NCBI RefSeq assembly: GCF_900115135.1 | Contig: NZ_FOVK01000007.1 | Location: 62,001 to 126,000, forward strand | DNA from: Proteiniclasticum ruminis | Lineage (GTDB): Bacteria; Bacillota; Clostridia; Clostridiales; Clostridiaceae | Direction of reading: 5' to 3' | DNA length: 64,000 nt | Part shown: piece after piece, positions 1 to 8,758 of the stretch | How the letters are laid out: each line of letters begins with the position of its first letter | How positions within the stretch are numbered: position 1 is the first letter of the stretch | The notes under the pieces: generated by a model | Told to the model about the DNA's origin: nothing | Databases searched by the model: none | What the model saw: only the letters and a program-made list of their open reading frames with translations | Position numbers and translations under genes: made by a program

Positions 1-1
1 G

Positions 2-643
2 CTCATTCCAACGGTTCTTCTTGCACACGTAGTGCTCGGTCCCATCGGCTGGGTCATCGGAGATGCTATTTCATCCGTAGTCTATGGTGGGCTCACCTCC
101 GCCTTTGGATGGCTTTTCGCCAGCGTGTTCGGATTCCTCTATGCGCCACTGGTCATCACAGGACTCCATCATATGACCAATGCCATCGACCTTCAGCTCA
201 TGAACGAGTTTGGGGGAACCAACCTCTGGCCGATGATTGCTCTTTCGAACATCGCCCAAGGCTCTGCAGTTCTTGCCATCATCTTCCTGCATAAAGGAAA
301 TAAAGAAGAGCAGCAGATTTCCATCCCTGCAGCCATATCCTGCTACATGGGTGTTACAGAACCTGCCATGTTCGGTATCAACATAAAATACATCTATCCC
401 TTTGTTGCTGCCATGATTGGATCGGCTCTGGCTGCCATCGTTTCTGTCAGTTCCGGCGTAATGGCAAACTCCATCGGTGTCGGTGGTATTCCTGGATTCT
501 TATCCATTCAGCCAAAGTACATGCTGATGTTTGTGATTGCCATGCTCATTGCCATCGTGGTGCCTTTTGTGCTGACCATCATCTTCGACAAGAAGGGCAT
601 TCTCAAAGGCAAAGGAATGGACCTGAAACTGAAGTATTTCTAA
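2..643 (+). CDS. treP: PTS trehalose-specific EIIBC, C-terminal part (partial at left edge)
   Basis: This is the 3' part of a phosphotransferase-system permease; the reading frame is open to the left edge, so the start lies outside the window. The visible ~213 residues are the last membrane segments of an EIIC domain: hydrophobic stretches alternate with short loops, and a conserved-looking GLHHMTN region is followed by CYMGVTEPAMFGIN, typical of glucose/sucrose/trehalose-family EIIC proteins (GITEPAIFG-like motif). The trehalose assignment rests on the next two genes, which encode a trehalose-6-phosphate hydrolase and a TreR-type regulator. EIIBC would take up trehalose and phosphorylate it to trehalose-6-phosphate at the membrane. 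The protein ends without an EIIA domain, so EIIA must come from another protein. Confidence 0.88.
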   Translation, partial: LIPTVLLAHVVLGPIGWVIGDAISSVVYGGLTSAFGWLFASVFGFLYAPLVITGLHHMTNAIDLQLMNEFGGTNLWPMIALSNIAQGSAVLAIIFLHKGNKEEQQISIPAAISCYMGVTEPAMFGINIKYIYPFVAAMIGSALAAIVSVSSGVMANSIGVGGIPGFLSIQPKYMLMFVIAMLIAIVVPFVLTIIFDKKGILKGKGMDLKLKYF

Positions 644-668
644 AGAATAAAAGGAGTGAACTCTCTTG

Positions 669-2333
669 ATGAATTTTAACGACAAGGTCATCTATCAGAT
701 TTATGTGAAATCCTTTATGGATTCCAATGGCGATGGTCTTGGCGATATCGCTGGGATCACCAGCAGACTGAGCTATCTGGAGAAGCTGGGGGTAGATTAC
801 CTCTGGCTCACTCCTGTATTTGTCTCCCCCATGAATGACAACGGCTACGATGTGGCAGACTACAGAAAAATCGATCCGTCCTTCGGCACCATGGAGGATC
901 TGGAAAACCTGATAAAGGAAGCGAAAAAACGAGGCATGGGTATTATGCTGGACATGGTTTTCAACCACACCTCCACCGCCCATGAGTGGTTTCAGAGGGC
1001 TCTCCAGGGAAATCCAAAATATAAAGACTACTATATCTTCAAAAAAGGGGCAGACGGTGCTCCCCCCACAAACTGGGAGTCTAAATTCGGCGGGAACGCC
1101 TGGGAATATGTGCCTCAGTTTGATGAGTACTATCTCCATCTCTTCGACAAGACCCAGGCAGATCTCAACTGGGAAAATGAGGAAGTCCGGAAAGAGCTAT
1201 ATGATATTGTGAACTTCTGGCTGAACAAAGGTGTCAGTGGATTCCGGTTTGATGTGGTGAATCTCATTTCCAAACCGGATCTGTTTGAAAATGATGCGCT
1301 GGGTGATGGCAGAAGATTCTATACCGATGGCCCAAAAATCCATCAGTATCTGAAAGAGCTGAACCGGAATAGTTTTGGCCAGAAAGAAGACTCTTTGACC
1401 GTTGGTGAGATGTCTTCCACGTCTCTGGAAAACTGTGTGAGATATTCGAACCCTTCCGAGAAGGAGCTCAGCATGGTATTCAATTTCCATCATCTCAAAG
1501 TGGATTATGAGAAAGGAGACAAGTGGTCGCTGAAGCCCTTTGATTTTCAGGAGCTGAAAGATATCTTCGACCACTGGCAGACCGGGATGCAGGAGCATCA
1601 GGGAAATATGGCCCTCTTCTACAACAATCATGACCAGCCCAGAGTGGTTTCAAGATTTGGTCATGACAAGAAGTACCATAAAGAATCCGCAAAAATGCTG
1701 GCCACCTCCATCCATATGCTCCGGGGCATTCCCTATATTTACCAGGGAGAGGAATTCGGCATGACCAATGCCTATTTCACTTCCATTCATGAGTACCGGG
1801 ATGTGGAAAGCACCAACTACTATGAAATCCTCCGAAAAGAAGGGCTTCCTGAAGAGCGGATCCTGGAGATTCTCCAGGCAAAGTCAAGGGACAACGGTAG
1901 AACCCCTGTACTGTGGAACGACGAAGAAGGACGAGGTTTTACTCACGGCACTCCTTGGATTCCTTTTGCGAAGGGTCCTTCCGTCAGTGCAGAGAAAGAC
2001 CTGAACGAATCAGACTCCATCTTCTCTTATTATCAGAAGCTGATAAAGCTTAGAAAAACAAACCCAGTTATTCAGGAAGGCTCCTATGAGATCCTCGAGA
2101 AAGACCATCCATCTCTCTTCTGCTATGTAAGAGCCCTGGGTGAGAAAAAGGTGCTGGTGCTGAACAATTTCTACGACCAGGAAGAAGCATTCTCTCTCAA
2201 AAGCCATGGTTTTCCTCCAGTGGATGAAAAGAAAGTACGTCTTTTACTTTCGAACTACAAAGAACTCTGCATAAAAGACGAAAAAATCTGTCTGAGACCC
2301 TATGAATCTGTGATAATTGGCGTTGAGCCTTAA
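669..2333 (+). CDS. treC: Trehalose-6-phosphate hydrolase (alpha,alpha-phosphotrehalase)
   Basis: A cytoplasmic GH13 glycoside hydrolase of about 554 residues, the usual size for this family. It hydrolyses trehalose-6-phosphate made by the upstream PTS permease to glucose and glucose-6-phosphate. The N-terminus IYQIYVKSFMDSNGDGLGD is the GH13 oligo-1,6-glucosidase/TreA signature. GFRFDVVN carries the nucleophile Asp, VGEMSS the acid/base Glu, and NNHDQPR the third acidic residue region. The gene starts 25 bases after treP. AAGGAG at 651-656 can serve ATG 669 or the TTG at 666; ATG is chosen. It is called treA in Bacillus. A related alpha-glucosidase is possible, but the neighbours favour phosphotrehalase. 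Confidence 0.93.
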   Translation: MNFNDKVIYQIYVKSFMDSNGDGLGDIAGITSRLSYLEKLGVDYLWLTPVFVSPMNDNGYDVADYRKIDPSFGTMEDLENLIKEAKKRGMGIMLDMVFNHTSTAHEWFQRALQGNPKYKDYYIFKKGADGAPPTNWESKFGGNAWEYVPQFDEYYLHLFDKTQADLNWENEEVRKELYDIVNFWLNKGVSGFRFDVVNLISKPDLFENDALGDGRRFYTDGPKIHQYLKELNRNSFGQKEDSLTVGEMSSTSLENCVRYSNPSEKELSMVFNFHHLKVDYEKGDKWSLKPFDFQELKDIFDHWQTGMQEHQGNMALFYNNHDQPRVVSRFGHDKKYHKESAKMLATSIHMLRGIPYIYQGEEFGMTNAYFTSIHEYRDVESTNYYEILRKEGLPEERILEILQAKSRDNGRTPVLWNDEEGRGFTHGTPWIPFAKGPSVSAEKDLNESDSIFSYYQKLIKLRKTNPVIQEGSYEILEKDHPSLFCYVRALGEKKVLVLNNFYDQEEAFSLKSHGFPPVDEKKVRLLLSNYKELCIKDEKICLRPYESVIIGVEP

Positions 2334-2367
2334 TACCTGAAGTGGTATGATGGATTGGGTGATATGT

Positions 2368-3084
2368 ATGGCAAAGTATTCCGTATTGTACAATAAAATA
2401 CAGAAGGATATTGAAGATGGACGCTTGAAACCAGGAGAACAGCTTCCTTCCGAAAAAGAACTGATGGATGAGTATGACCTGTCAAGAGATACGGTGAGAA
2501 AATCGCTCAGTCTTCTTGTCACGAACAATTACATCAGAAAGATCAAGGGAAAAGGCTCTTTTGTCCTGGAGATGAACAAATTTGATTTCCCTGTGGCAGG
2601 GCTCATCAGCTTCAAGGAAATGGCAGCAAAAACTGGAATGACCAGTTATTCGACAGAAGTCATCCGGCTTCAGATTCAGAAATCTGCCACCTTTCCCACA
2701 AAAGCCTTGGATGCTCAGGAGATCCACTCCATTTGGGAGGTAATCCGGGTAAGGACCATAAATGGCAGGAGAGTCATACTGGATAAAGATTATTTTTATC
2801 AGGATGTGGTTCCAGAGCTGACAGAAGAAATCTCTTCCAACTCAATCTATGAGTATCTGGAGCAGAATCTGGGTCTTAAGATCGGCTTTGCGCAAAAGGA
2901 AATTGTCATGGAAAAAGCCACTGCTGAAGACCGTCTTTTATTGGACCTTTATGATTATGACATGGTCGCTGTGGTCAATACACTGGTCTACCTTGTGAAC
3001 GGAAAACTGTTTCAGTTTACCCAATCCAGACACTGTCCGGATAAATTCAAGTTCATCGATGTGGCCAGAAGAAACACACCATAA
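2368..3084 (+). CDS. treR: GntR/HutC-family transcriptional regulator, TreR type
   Basis: A regulator of about 238 residues with an N-terminal winged helix (KYSVLYNKIQKDIEDGRLKPG, then LPSEKELMDEYDLSRDTVRKSL), the classic GntR DNA-binding pattern, followed by a UTRA-type ligand-binding domain. It follows treC by 34 bases, and TreR proteins usually sense trehalose-6-phosphate and repress tre operons. The start at 2368 (MAKYSVLYNK) fits the family N-terminus and has GGGTGAT just upstream; the longer in-frame start at 2347 would add an unlikely seven residues. No tre operator can be checked because the operon promoter lies left of the window. The specific ligand is inferred from context. Confidence 0.88.
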   Translation: MAKYSVLYNKIQKDIEDGRLKPGEQLPSEKELMDEYDLSRDTVRKSLSLLVTNNYIRKIKGKGSFVLEMNKFDFPVAGLISFKEMAAKTGMTSYSTEVIRLQIQKSATFPTKALDAQEIHSIWEVIRVRTINGRRVILDKDYFYQDVVPELTEEISSNSIYEYLEQNLGLKIGFAQKEIVMEKATAEDRLLLDLYDYDMVAVVNTLVYLVNGKLFQFTQSRHCPDKFKFIDVARRNTP

Positions 3085-3114
3085 CTGAAAACAGAGCATA
3101 ACTGAAAACAGAGC
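3081..3114 (+). repeat. Two-copy 17-bp tandem repeat at the treR stop codon
   Basis: ATAACTGAAAACAGAGC occurs twice head to tail (3081-3097 and 3098-3114). The treR stop codon TAA lies inside the first copy, so the duplication leaves the protein unchanged. It is probably a replication-slippage duplication ahead of the terminator. Confidence 0.85.
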
Positions 3115-3128
3115 ATAAGAACATCAGA

Positions 3129-3156
3129 ACCGGCATTTTATGAATGCCGGTTTTTT
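3129..3156 (+). terminator. Rho-independent terminator of the trehalose operon
   Basis: ACCGGCATT (3129-3137) pairs perfectly with AATGCCGGT (3143-3151) around a 5-base loop, followed by a run of six T. Confidence 0.93.
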
Positions 3157-3217
3157 CTAGACCAGACGCAGAAGATACACTACAATAAGAACTATACAAA
3201 AGGAAAGGAGCAGCAGG

Positions 3218-3670
3218 ATGGATCCCTTTTATGAAGAAGCATTAAAAGAAGCCCAAAAGTCCTACAGCCTCAGGGAAGTGCCCGTGGGTTGCGTCATTGT
3301 AAAAGATGGTCAGGTCATCGGACGTGGACATAACACCATGGAAAAAGACCATGACCCTTCCTGCCATGCTGAACTCCACGCCATCAGGGATGCGGCCAAG
3401 TCCCTGAAGAACTGGCGCCTTAGCGGCTGCACCCTGTATGTGACCCTGGAGCCCTGCCTCATGTGCGCAGCAGCCATTAAGAAATCCAAAATCAGAAAGG
3501 TGGTCATCGGCGCCATTGAGCCCCGGGAAGGTGCTTTTGGCAGTGTACTTTCCATTAATGATCTGCCCCCATACTATCATCATGTGGACTGCGTATTCCT
3601 TCACGATGATGCATCACAAAAGCTCATCAAAAATTTCTTCAAGGAGCTTCGAAATGATTCAGCTATATAA
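3218..3670 (+). CDS. tadA: tRNA-specific adenosine(34) deaminase
   Basis: A 150-residue cytidine/deoxycytidylate-deaminase-fold enzyme that converts A34 to inosine in the wobble position of tRNA-Arg(ACG). The zinc site is visible: CHAELHAI supplies the His and the catalytic Glu, and PCLMCAAA the two Cys ligands. Length matches TadA. A good AAAGGAG precedes the ATG. It overlaps psd by 17 bases, so the two are translationally coupled. Its substrate, tRNA-Arg with an ACG anticodon, is encoded about 3 kb downstream (6820-6896). A guanine deaminase is the main alternative from the same fold, but the spacing around PCxxC and the total length fit TadA better. Confidence 0.92.
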   Translation: MDPFYEEALKEAQKSYSLREVPVGCVIVKDGQVIGRGHNTMEKDHDPSCHAELHAIRDAAKSLKNWRLSGCTLYVTLEPCLMCAAAIKKSKIRKVVIGAIEPREGAFGSVLSINDLPPYYHHVDCVFLHDDASQKLIKNFFKELRNDSAI

Positions 3671-4541
3671 CAGAACAACAAAAAAACTGGAAGAAGAGAA
3701 CGTGCTGGGGGGTCAGTTTCTGTCTCTTCTCTATGAAAAACCCTACGGAAAACCTCTTCTGTTCTTTGTGAAAAGAAAGTTCTTTTCTGCATTTTACGGT
3801 AAACTCATGGACACCAGATGGTCCAAGAAATTGATCCCCTCCTTCGTGGAAAACAATGGAGTGAAGTCTTCAGAGCTTCTTAATCCCCTTTCTTCGTTCC
3901 AGTCCTTTAATGAGTTCTTCGCCCGAAAACTGAAAAAAACTGCACGGCCCTTTGATGCAGCTGGTGACATCCTCATCAGCCCTGCAGATGCCAGGCTTCT
4001 TGTGTTTGAAGATCTCAGAAAAGATGCCGTCCTCCAGGTGAAGGGGCTTACGTATGAACTGGAGGACCTCTTAAAAGACAAAGACCTTGCAGATCTTTTC
4101 GACGGTGGGACAGTCCTTGTGTTCAGGCTCAATCCTCTGGATTATCACAGGTTTCATTTTATGGACAGCGGTACGCCAAAAGAGACGACGTCTATCGATG
4201 GGCTATACTACTCGGTGAATCCTGTGGCACTGAAATCCATACCGAGGCTGTACATTGAAAACAAGCGGGCTCTGACACTTTTTGAGAGTACGCACTTTGG
4301 CCCTGTTCTTTATGTGGAAGTGGGCGCTACCAATGTGGGCAGCATCATTGAGACCTATACGCCCGCTGTCCCTGTGGAGAAAGGTGCTGAAAAAGGGTAC
4401 TTCAAGTTCGGCGGTTCCACTGTCATTTTATTTTTTGCAAAAGATACAGTGACGGTGGACCAGGATATACTGGACCATTCTCATCAGGGAATAGAAACTC
4501 GAGTACTCTTTGGAGAGACCATCGGAAAAAGAAAAATTTAA
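3654..4541 (+). CDS. psd: Phosphatidylserine decarboxylase
   Basis: Converts phosphatidylserine to phosphatidylethanolamine at the membrane. The protein is about 295 residues. Its C-terminal GYFKFGGSTVILFF contains the GGST self-cleavage site; Ser near residue 255 should become the pyruvoyl group of a ~41-residue alpha chain. PLDYHRFHF matches the conserved PxDYHRxH motif of the family. The start at 3654 is chosen because AAGGAG (3641-3646) sits seven bases upstream and the N-terminus MIQLYNRTTKKLEEE fits clostridial PSD. The longer open frame from 3516 runs inside tadA and is not needed. Confidence 0.94.
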   Translation: MIQLYNRTTKKLEEENVLGGQFLSLLYEKPYGKPLLFFVKRKFFSAFYGKLMDTRWSKKLIPSFVENNGVKSSELLNPLSSFQSFNEFFARKLKKTARPFDAAGDILISPADARLLVFEDLRKDAVLQVKGLTYELEDLLKDKDLADLFDGGTVLVFRLNPLDYHRFHFMDSGTPKETTSIDGLYYSVNPVALKSIPRLYIENKRALTLFESTHFGPVLYVEVGATNVGSIIETYTPAVPVEKGAEKGYFKFGGSTVILFFAKDTVTVDQDILDHSHQGIETRVLFGETIGKRKI

Positions 4542-4614
4542 AGAACTGTTCATTTACTTTTTTTCTTTCTGATAGAAGTTAAGGCTAGAATTGAACTAAA
4601 AGGTGGGATTGCTT

Positions 4615-5748
4615 ATGTATGGACTGGCCCTGGGCGGAGGTGGCTCCCGAGGTTCTTATGAAATCGGAGTCCTGAAAGCCTTACAAGAACTGAACATAGA
4701 GATTGGTGCCATTACTGGCACATCCATAGGCGCCATCAATGCTGCGGCTTATCTGATGAATGATTTTACGCTGATGGAAGAAATCTGGATGTCTCTCAAT
4801 AGAGATTCTCTCATTAAATTTGAGTCACAGCTGGTCCCTGAAGTGATCCGGCAACGGGGCTTGGACTTTGAGATTCTTCTTTCCCTTCTCCATGAGATTC
4901 TTGATGAGGAGACCATTCGGAATCATCCCACGGATCTGGGCATTGTGACGTACAATCTGACTGCCCGGAAACCTGTGGTGCTCTTTAAAGAGGAGATCCC
5001 CCAGGGAAAACTCATCGATTATGTGGCAGCCAGCGCAAACCACCCCAGTTTCCAGAGGCTTCTCATTGATGGGGATGCTTATATTGATGGAGCTGTTTTC
5101 GACAACATTCCCGTACGGCCACTTTACGATAGGGGATATACAGAGATCATCGCAGTGAATCTCCATACTTTTGGAGACCGCCGAAACCTCAGCGGACCTT
5201 ATCAGCTCATCGAGATCGAGTCAGACAATCCTTTGGGATCCATTCTCTTTCCAGATCCGGAAACCATCCGGAATAATATGACCTACGGTTATCTGGACAC
5301 ACTCCGTGCCTTCAAAAAGCTTTATGGTGCTACCTATTACTTTGAACATCTGGATGATTTCGCTCTTCTTTCCTCTCTCAATGCGGAAGAAGTCAAAACC
5401 CTCAAAGAAACCATTCATCCATTTTTCCTGAATAAAACCTTGGAAAAATATCAGAAACTGCTCTTTACAGACTATTCTCTGGCTCAGGCAGCGCTGGAGA
5501 TCACTGCGGAAGCCCTTGAAATCAGCCCGCTTAAAGTATACAGACATCAGGGCGAGCTTCTGGATGCGATCTTCAGTAAAATCCAGGAAATGGTCCAGGG
5601 AGAAGACAAAATCCCATGGAAGGAAAGAGCTGTTTTCAGGGAGCTGGACCCTCCAGCAATCACAGCCTTAGCTGTAACAAGCCCGAAACTCGCCATTGCC
5701 AATCTGTTTATCAAAATGATCCAAAATAGAATTTTAGGAGGTTCCTAG
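4615..5748 (+). CDS. Patatin-like phospholipase family protein
   Basis: A protein of about 377 residues with the patatin Ser-Asp dyad. GLALGGGGSRGSYEIGV near the N-terminus is the oxyanion-hole loop, GTSIGAINA holds the nucleophile Ser in G-x-S-x-G, and IDGAVFDN holds the DGA Asp. This is the pattern of RssA/YchK-type lipid acyl hydrolases; no signal peptide is seen, so it is probably cytoplasmic. ATG 4615 is preferred over GTG 4603 because AAAGGTGGG lies just upstream. Its stop codon overlaps the GTG of the threonine aldolase gene. The C-terminal ~120 residues have no family I recognise. The substrate is unknown, and linkage to psd suggests membrane lipid turnover. Confidence 0.85.
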   Translation: MYGLALGGGGSRGSYEIGVLKALQELNIEIGAITGTSIGAINAAAYLMNDFTLMEEIWMSLNRDSLIKFESQLVPEVIRQRGLDFEILLSLLHEILDEETIRNHPTDLGIVTYNLTARKPVVLFKEEIPQGKLIDYVAASANHPSFQRLLIDGDAYIDGAVFDNIPVRPLYDRGYTEIIAVNLHTFGDRRNLSGPYQLIEIESDNPLGSILFPDPETIRNNMTYGYLDTLRAFKKLYGATYYFEHLDDFALLSSLNAEEVKTLKETIHPFFLNKTLEKYQKLLFTDYSLAQAALEITAEALEISPLKVYRHQGELLDAIFSKIQEMVQGEDKIPWKERAVFRELDPPAITALAVTSPKLAIANLFIKMIQNRILGGS

Positions 5749-6773
5749 TGAAATTCATTGATTTGAGAAGCGATACTGTCACCCATCCCACCGAAAAAAT
5801 GCGTCAGCTCATGGCATCAGCCCCTGTGGGGGATGATGTCTACGGAGATGATGAGACTGTTATAAAACTGGAAGAAGAAACAGCACGGATCCTTGGAAAG
5901 GAAGCCGCTCTTTTTGTGCCTTCTGGTGTCTTTGGCAACCAGCTCTCCATCTTGACTCATACCGAAAGAACCAATGAAATCATTCTTGGTGAGAACTCCC
6001 ATATCATTGCCCATGAGGCAGGCTCTGTGGCCCTGATTTCAAACGTCCAGACCAGGACGCTGAAGGACGATCTGGGAGAACTGGATCCGAAAGAAGTGCA
6101 GAAAGCTGTACGAAAAGGAGAAGACATTCATTTCCCAAAAACCGGACTCATTTGCGTGGAAACAGCGCACTCCACCGGAAACGTCGCCTCACTGGAAAAT
6201 CTTAAGAGCATCTCTGAAATAGCAAAGGCCTATGAGATTCCCGTTCATCTGGATGGCGCAAGGCTCTTTAATGCGGCAGCACATCTTAAGGTGGATGCAA
6301 AAGAAATCGCCCAGTATGCAGACAGCATTTCCCTCTGTCTTTCAAAAGGTCTGTGCGCACCTGTGGGCTCTGTGGTTTCGGGTTCAAAAGAATTCATTGC
6401 CAAGGCCAGGAAAAACCGAAAGATTTTAGGGGGAGGCATGAGACAGGTGGGTATTCTCGCCGCTGCAGGTCTGGAGGCTCTGGACATGAGGCATAGACTG
6501 AATGAGGATCATGAAAACGCCAGATATTTCGGTGAAGAGCTTCATAAAATCCCTGGAATCTCTGTACGGCTCGATGAGATCAAGATCAATATGATTTTCT
6601 TCACCATCGATAAAGAAGGTTTCCAGGAATCAGATCTTGTAGCACATATGAAAGAGCACGGGATTCTCATGAATGGCAGTGATGAGGGTGTTTTCCGCTT
6701 TGTGACCCACTACTATGTCACAAGAGAGAGGATAAACCAGGTTCTTCAGATCCTTCGTGAATATTTTCAATAG
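5748..6773 (+). CDS. ltaE: Low-specificity L-threonine aldolase
   Basis: A PLP-dependent fold-type I enzyme of 341 residues that cleaves threonine or allo-threonine to glycine and acetaldehyde. The N-terminus IDLRSDTVTHPTEKMRQLM is the hallmark of the family, VPSGVFGNQL and AHEAGS follow, and HLDGARLFNA carries the PLP-binding Asp, with SLCLSKGLCAPVGS supplying the Schiff-base Lys. It starts at GTG 5748, one base into the preceding stop codon, with TAGGAGGT eight bases upstream, so it is coupled to the patatin gene. Confidence 0.93.
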   Translation: MKFIDLRSDTVTHPTEKMRQLMASAPVGDDVYGDDETVIKLEEETARILGKEAALFVPSGVFGNQLSILTHTERTNEIILGENSHIIAHEAGSVALISNVQTRTLKDDLGELDPKEVQKAVRKGEDIHFPKTGLICVETAHSTGNVASLENLKSISEIAKAYEIPVHLDGARLFNAAAHLKVDAKEIAQYADSISLCLSKGLCAPVGSVVSGSKEFIAKARKNRKILGGGMRQVGILAAAGLEALDMRHRLNEDHENARYFGEELHKIPGISVRLDEIKINMIFFTIDKEGFQESDLVAHMKEHGILMNGSDEGVFRFVTHYYVTRERINQVLQILREYFQ

Positions 6774-6819
6774 AACTGTTTGAAAAGAAGGCTCAGTTAT
6801 GGTATTATAATTGAGTCAT

Positions 6820-6896
6820 GCAGTGGTAGCTCAGCTGGATAGAGTAACCGGCTACGAACCGGTCGGCCGGGGGTTCGAATCCCTCTCACTGCACCA
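6820..6896 (+). tRNA. tRNA-Arg (anticodon ACG)
   Basis: A full cloverleaf with encoded CCA: the GCAGTGG acceptor pairs with TCACTGC, and the anticodon stem ACCGG/CCGGT encloses loop CTACGAA with ACG at 6854-6856. GGTTCGAATCC forms the T arm. The A34 is the expected TadA substrate. A TATAAT at 6806-6811 lies just upstream but without a clear -35. Confidence 0.96.
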
Positions 6897-6900
6897 TAGA

Positions 6901-6931
6901 ATCCATGAAGTTAATCTTCATGGATTTTTTT
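6901..6931 (+). terminator. Terminator after tRNA-Arg
   Basis: ATCCATGAAG (6901-6910) pairs with CTTCATGGAT (6916-6925), followed by an eight-base T run. Confidence 0.92.
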
Positions 6932-7046
6932 GTTTCCCTAAATCTGTTTTCTAAACATCATTTCCTGTACTTTAAATGAGCAAGAAGAAGGTCCCCCTGT
7001 GGTAGAATACTCTCTAGTAGAATGATATGAAAAAGGAAGAAGTATA

Positions 7047-8309
7047 TTGAATAAATTATGGACTAAGGACTTTAAAATCATCACCATCGGGTCCATCATC
7101 TCCATGCTGGGAAATTCTGTGGCTGGTTTTGCCATTGGACTTCTGGTGCTGGATTTGACAGACTCCACGCTCTTATTCTCACTTTTTATGGTGGTTTATA
7201 ACCTGCCGAAAATCGTAGCCCCACTTTTTGCAGGCCCCTATCTGGACCGGTTCTCCAGAAAGAAAATGATCTACACATTGGATTTTATGTCCGCCTTCAT
7301 TTATGTGATTATGTTCTTTTTGCTTTATGTGAAGTGGTTCAATTACCCTGTGTTTCTATTCATCGTGCTTCTCATCGGAACCATTGACGGTATCTATTCA
7401 GTAGCCTATGAAAGCTTTTATCCCAATCTTGTTTCGGAAGGGAATTTTTCCAAGGCATACTCCATTTCCAGTATGATTTATCCCCTTGCAAGCCTGATGC
7501 TCCCCATAGCTTCCATTGTTTATGAGAACTCAGGATCAGCGGCTCCACTTTTTGCGTTCAATGCAGTCACTTTTTTCCTGGCTGCGATCTTTGAAACGCA
7601 AATCGGATATAAAGAGAACCACATCAAAGAAAATACAGAAGATGCTAAAAAAGGCTTTTCTCTTATCTCCTACAAGACTGACTTCAAAGAAGGTCTGGAT
7701 TATATGCGTGCAGAAAAGGGACTTCTGGTCATCACCATCTACTTCTGCATCACCATGTTTGCTGGAGGCGGCCTCCATGTGCTTCACCTTCCGTTCTTCA
7801 AGAACAATCCAGAGCTTTTTTCCAACATCCCACTGGTAAACTCCGTCACCCTTTACACCATCATCAGCAGTTTCGGTGTTCTAGGGCGGCTCATTGGTGG
7901 AATGATCCATTATAAATACCACTATCCGGTACCCAAGAAATTTCTGATTGCCCTATGTGTGTATACGAGCATTGCCTTTCTGGAAGCGTTCCAGCTCTAC
8001 TTCCCAGTGGTGCTCATGGCAGTAAGCTTCTTCCTCATCGGGATCATGGGTGTCACCTCCTTTAACATCAGGATATCTGCCACCCAGTCTTATGTGCCGG
8101 ATGATAAAAGAGGACGCTTCAACGGAACATTCCAGATGATTGTATCCGCTGGTAACATCTTAGGACAGCTTCTGGCTGGTTTTCTCGGAGAAATCTACCC
8201 CGAGCGCCATGTGATCATTGGCCTCATGAGCATCAATATGCTCGCCATCTATTTCATCATGTACAGGAAACGGGAACACGTAAAAAAAATCTACAACAGA
8301 AGAGTCTGA
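7047..8309 (+). CDS. Major facilitator superfamily transporter
   Basis: A 420-residue integral membrane protein with about 12 hydrophobic segments. After the first helix pair comes GPYLDRFSRKKMIY, the MFS loop 2-3 signature (G-x-x-x-D-R-x-x-R-K-x), and a long central loop divides the two halves. It resembles the MFS_3/enterobactin-exporter-like group of drug or metabolite efflux carriers. TTG 7047 with AAAGGAAG upstream is the start. It is a single-gene unit between a tRNA terminator and its own terminator. The substrate cannot be told from sequence. Confidence 0.85.
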   Translation: MNKLWTKDFKIITIGSIISMLGNSVAGFAIGLLVLDLTDSTLLFSLFMVVYNLPKIVAPLFAGPYLDRFSRKKMIYTLDFMSAFIYVIMFFLLYVKWFNYPVFLFIVLLIGTIDGIYSVAYESFYPNLVSEGNFSKAYSISSMIYPLASLMLPIASIVYENSGSAAPLFAFNAVTFFLAAIFETQIGYKENHIKENTEDAKKGFSLISYKTDFKEGLDYMRAEKGLLVITIYFCITMFAGGGLHVLHLPFFKNNPELFSNIPLVNSVTLYTIISSFGVLGRLIGGMIHYKYHYPVPKKFLIALCVYTSIAFLEAFQLYFPVVLMAVSFFLIGIMGVTSFNIRISATQSYVPDDKRGRFNGTFQMIVSAGNILGQLLAGFLGEIYPERHVIIGLMSINMLAIYFIMYRKREHVKKIYNRRV

Positions 8310-8329
8310 TCTTCTGCTGTAGATTTTTT
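8288..8329. terminator. Bidirectional terminator between MFS gene and small minus-strand gene
   Basis: AATCTACAACAGAAGA (8288-8303) pairs almost perfectly with TCTTCTGCTGTAGATT (8310-8325), flanked by an A run on the left and a T run on the right, so it can stop both converging units. The stem covers the last codons of the MFS gene. Confidence 0.88.
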
Positions 8330-8332
8330 CCT

Positions 8333-8560
8333 TTATGGCTTCTTTCTCTCTTTCAGTTCTTTTTCAATCCTTAGGATGTACTCATTCATCTTCTTCAAAT
8401 CCTCTTGAAGCTCCACGGAATTCACCACAGGCATCCCATCATGGTCCACTTCACCATAGACCTCAATGTCTATCATGGCTGTCAGAAGCTCTTCTGTCTG
8501 GTCCTTTGCGGTCCTCAGATATTTCAAAAGATCAATGATCTCATGTTCTTCGAAATGCAC
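8333..8560 (-). CDS. Small protein of unknown function (75 residues)
   Basis: I do not recognise this protein. It is charged, with no membrane segment: an N-terminal helix rich in Asp/Glu/Leu (EEHEIIDLLKYLRTAKDQ), a short acidic middle, and a C-terminal Lys/Glu-rich helix that looks like a coiled coil. It is a single gene on the opposite strand from its neighbours and ends at a shared terminator. The codon use and termination make it a plausible real gene, but the evidence is limited. Confidence 0.55.
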   Translation of the reverse strand: MHFEEHEIIDLLKYLRTAKDQTEELLTAMIDIEVYGEVDHDGMPVVNSVELQEDLKKMNEYILRIEKELKERKKP

Positions 8561-8758
8561 TCTTTTTCCCTCGTTTCTTTTTGATTCTATTCTAGCACGA
8601 TTTTCTCAGGGAATCCTTCTTTGAAATATTTTAACGATGAACGGGAGCGTTTTGTGGTATATTGAAAGAAGCGATATCGATTTTTATGGTATGGCAAAGC
8701 AATTATATTACATCATAAAGGAGGACTTCTGGAAACAAGAAATCCAGAGATAACAGCG

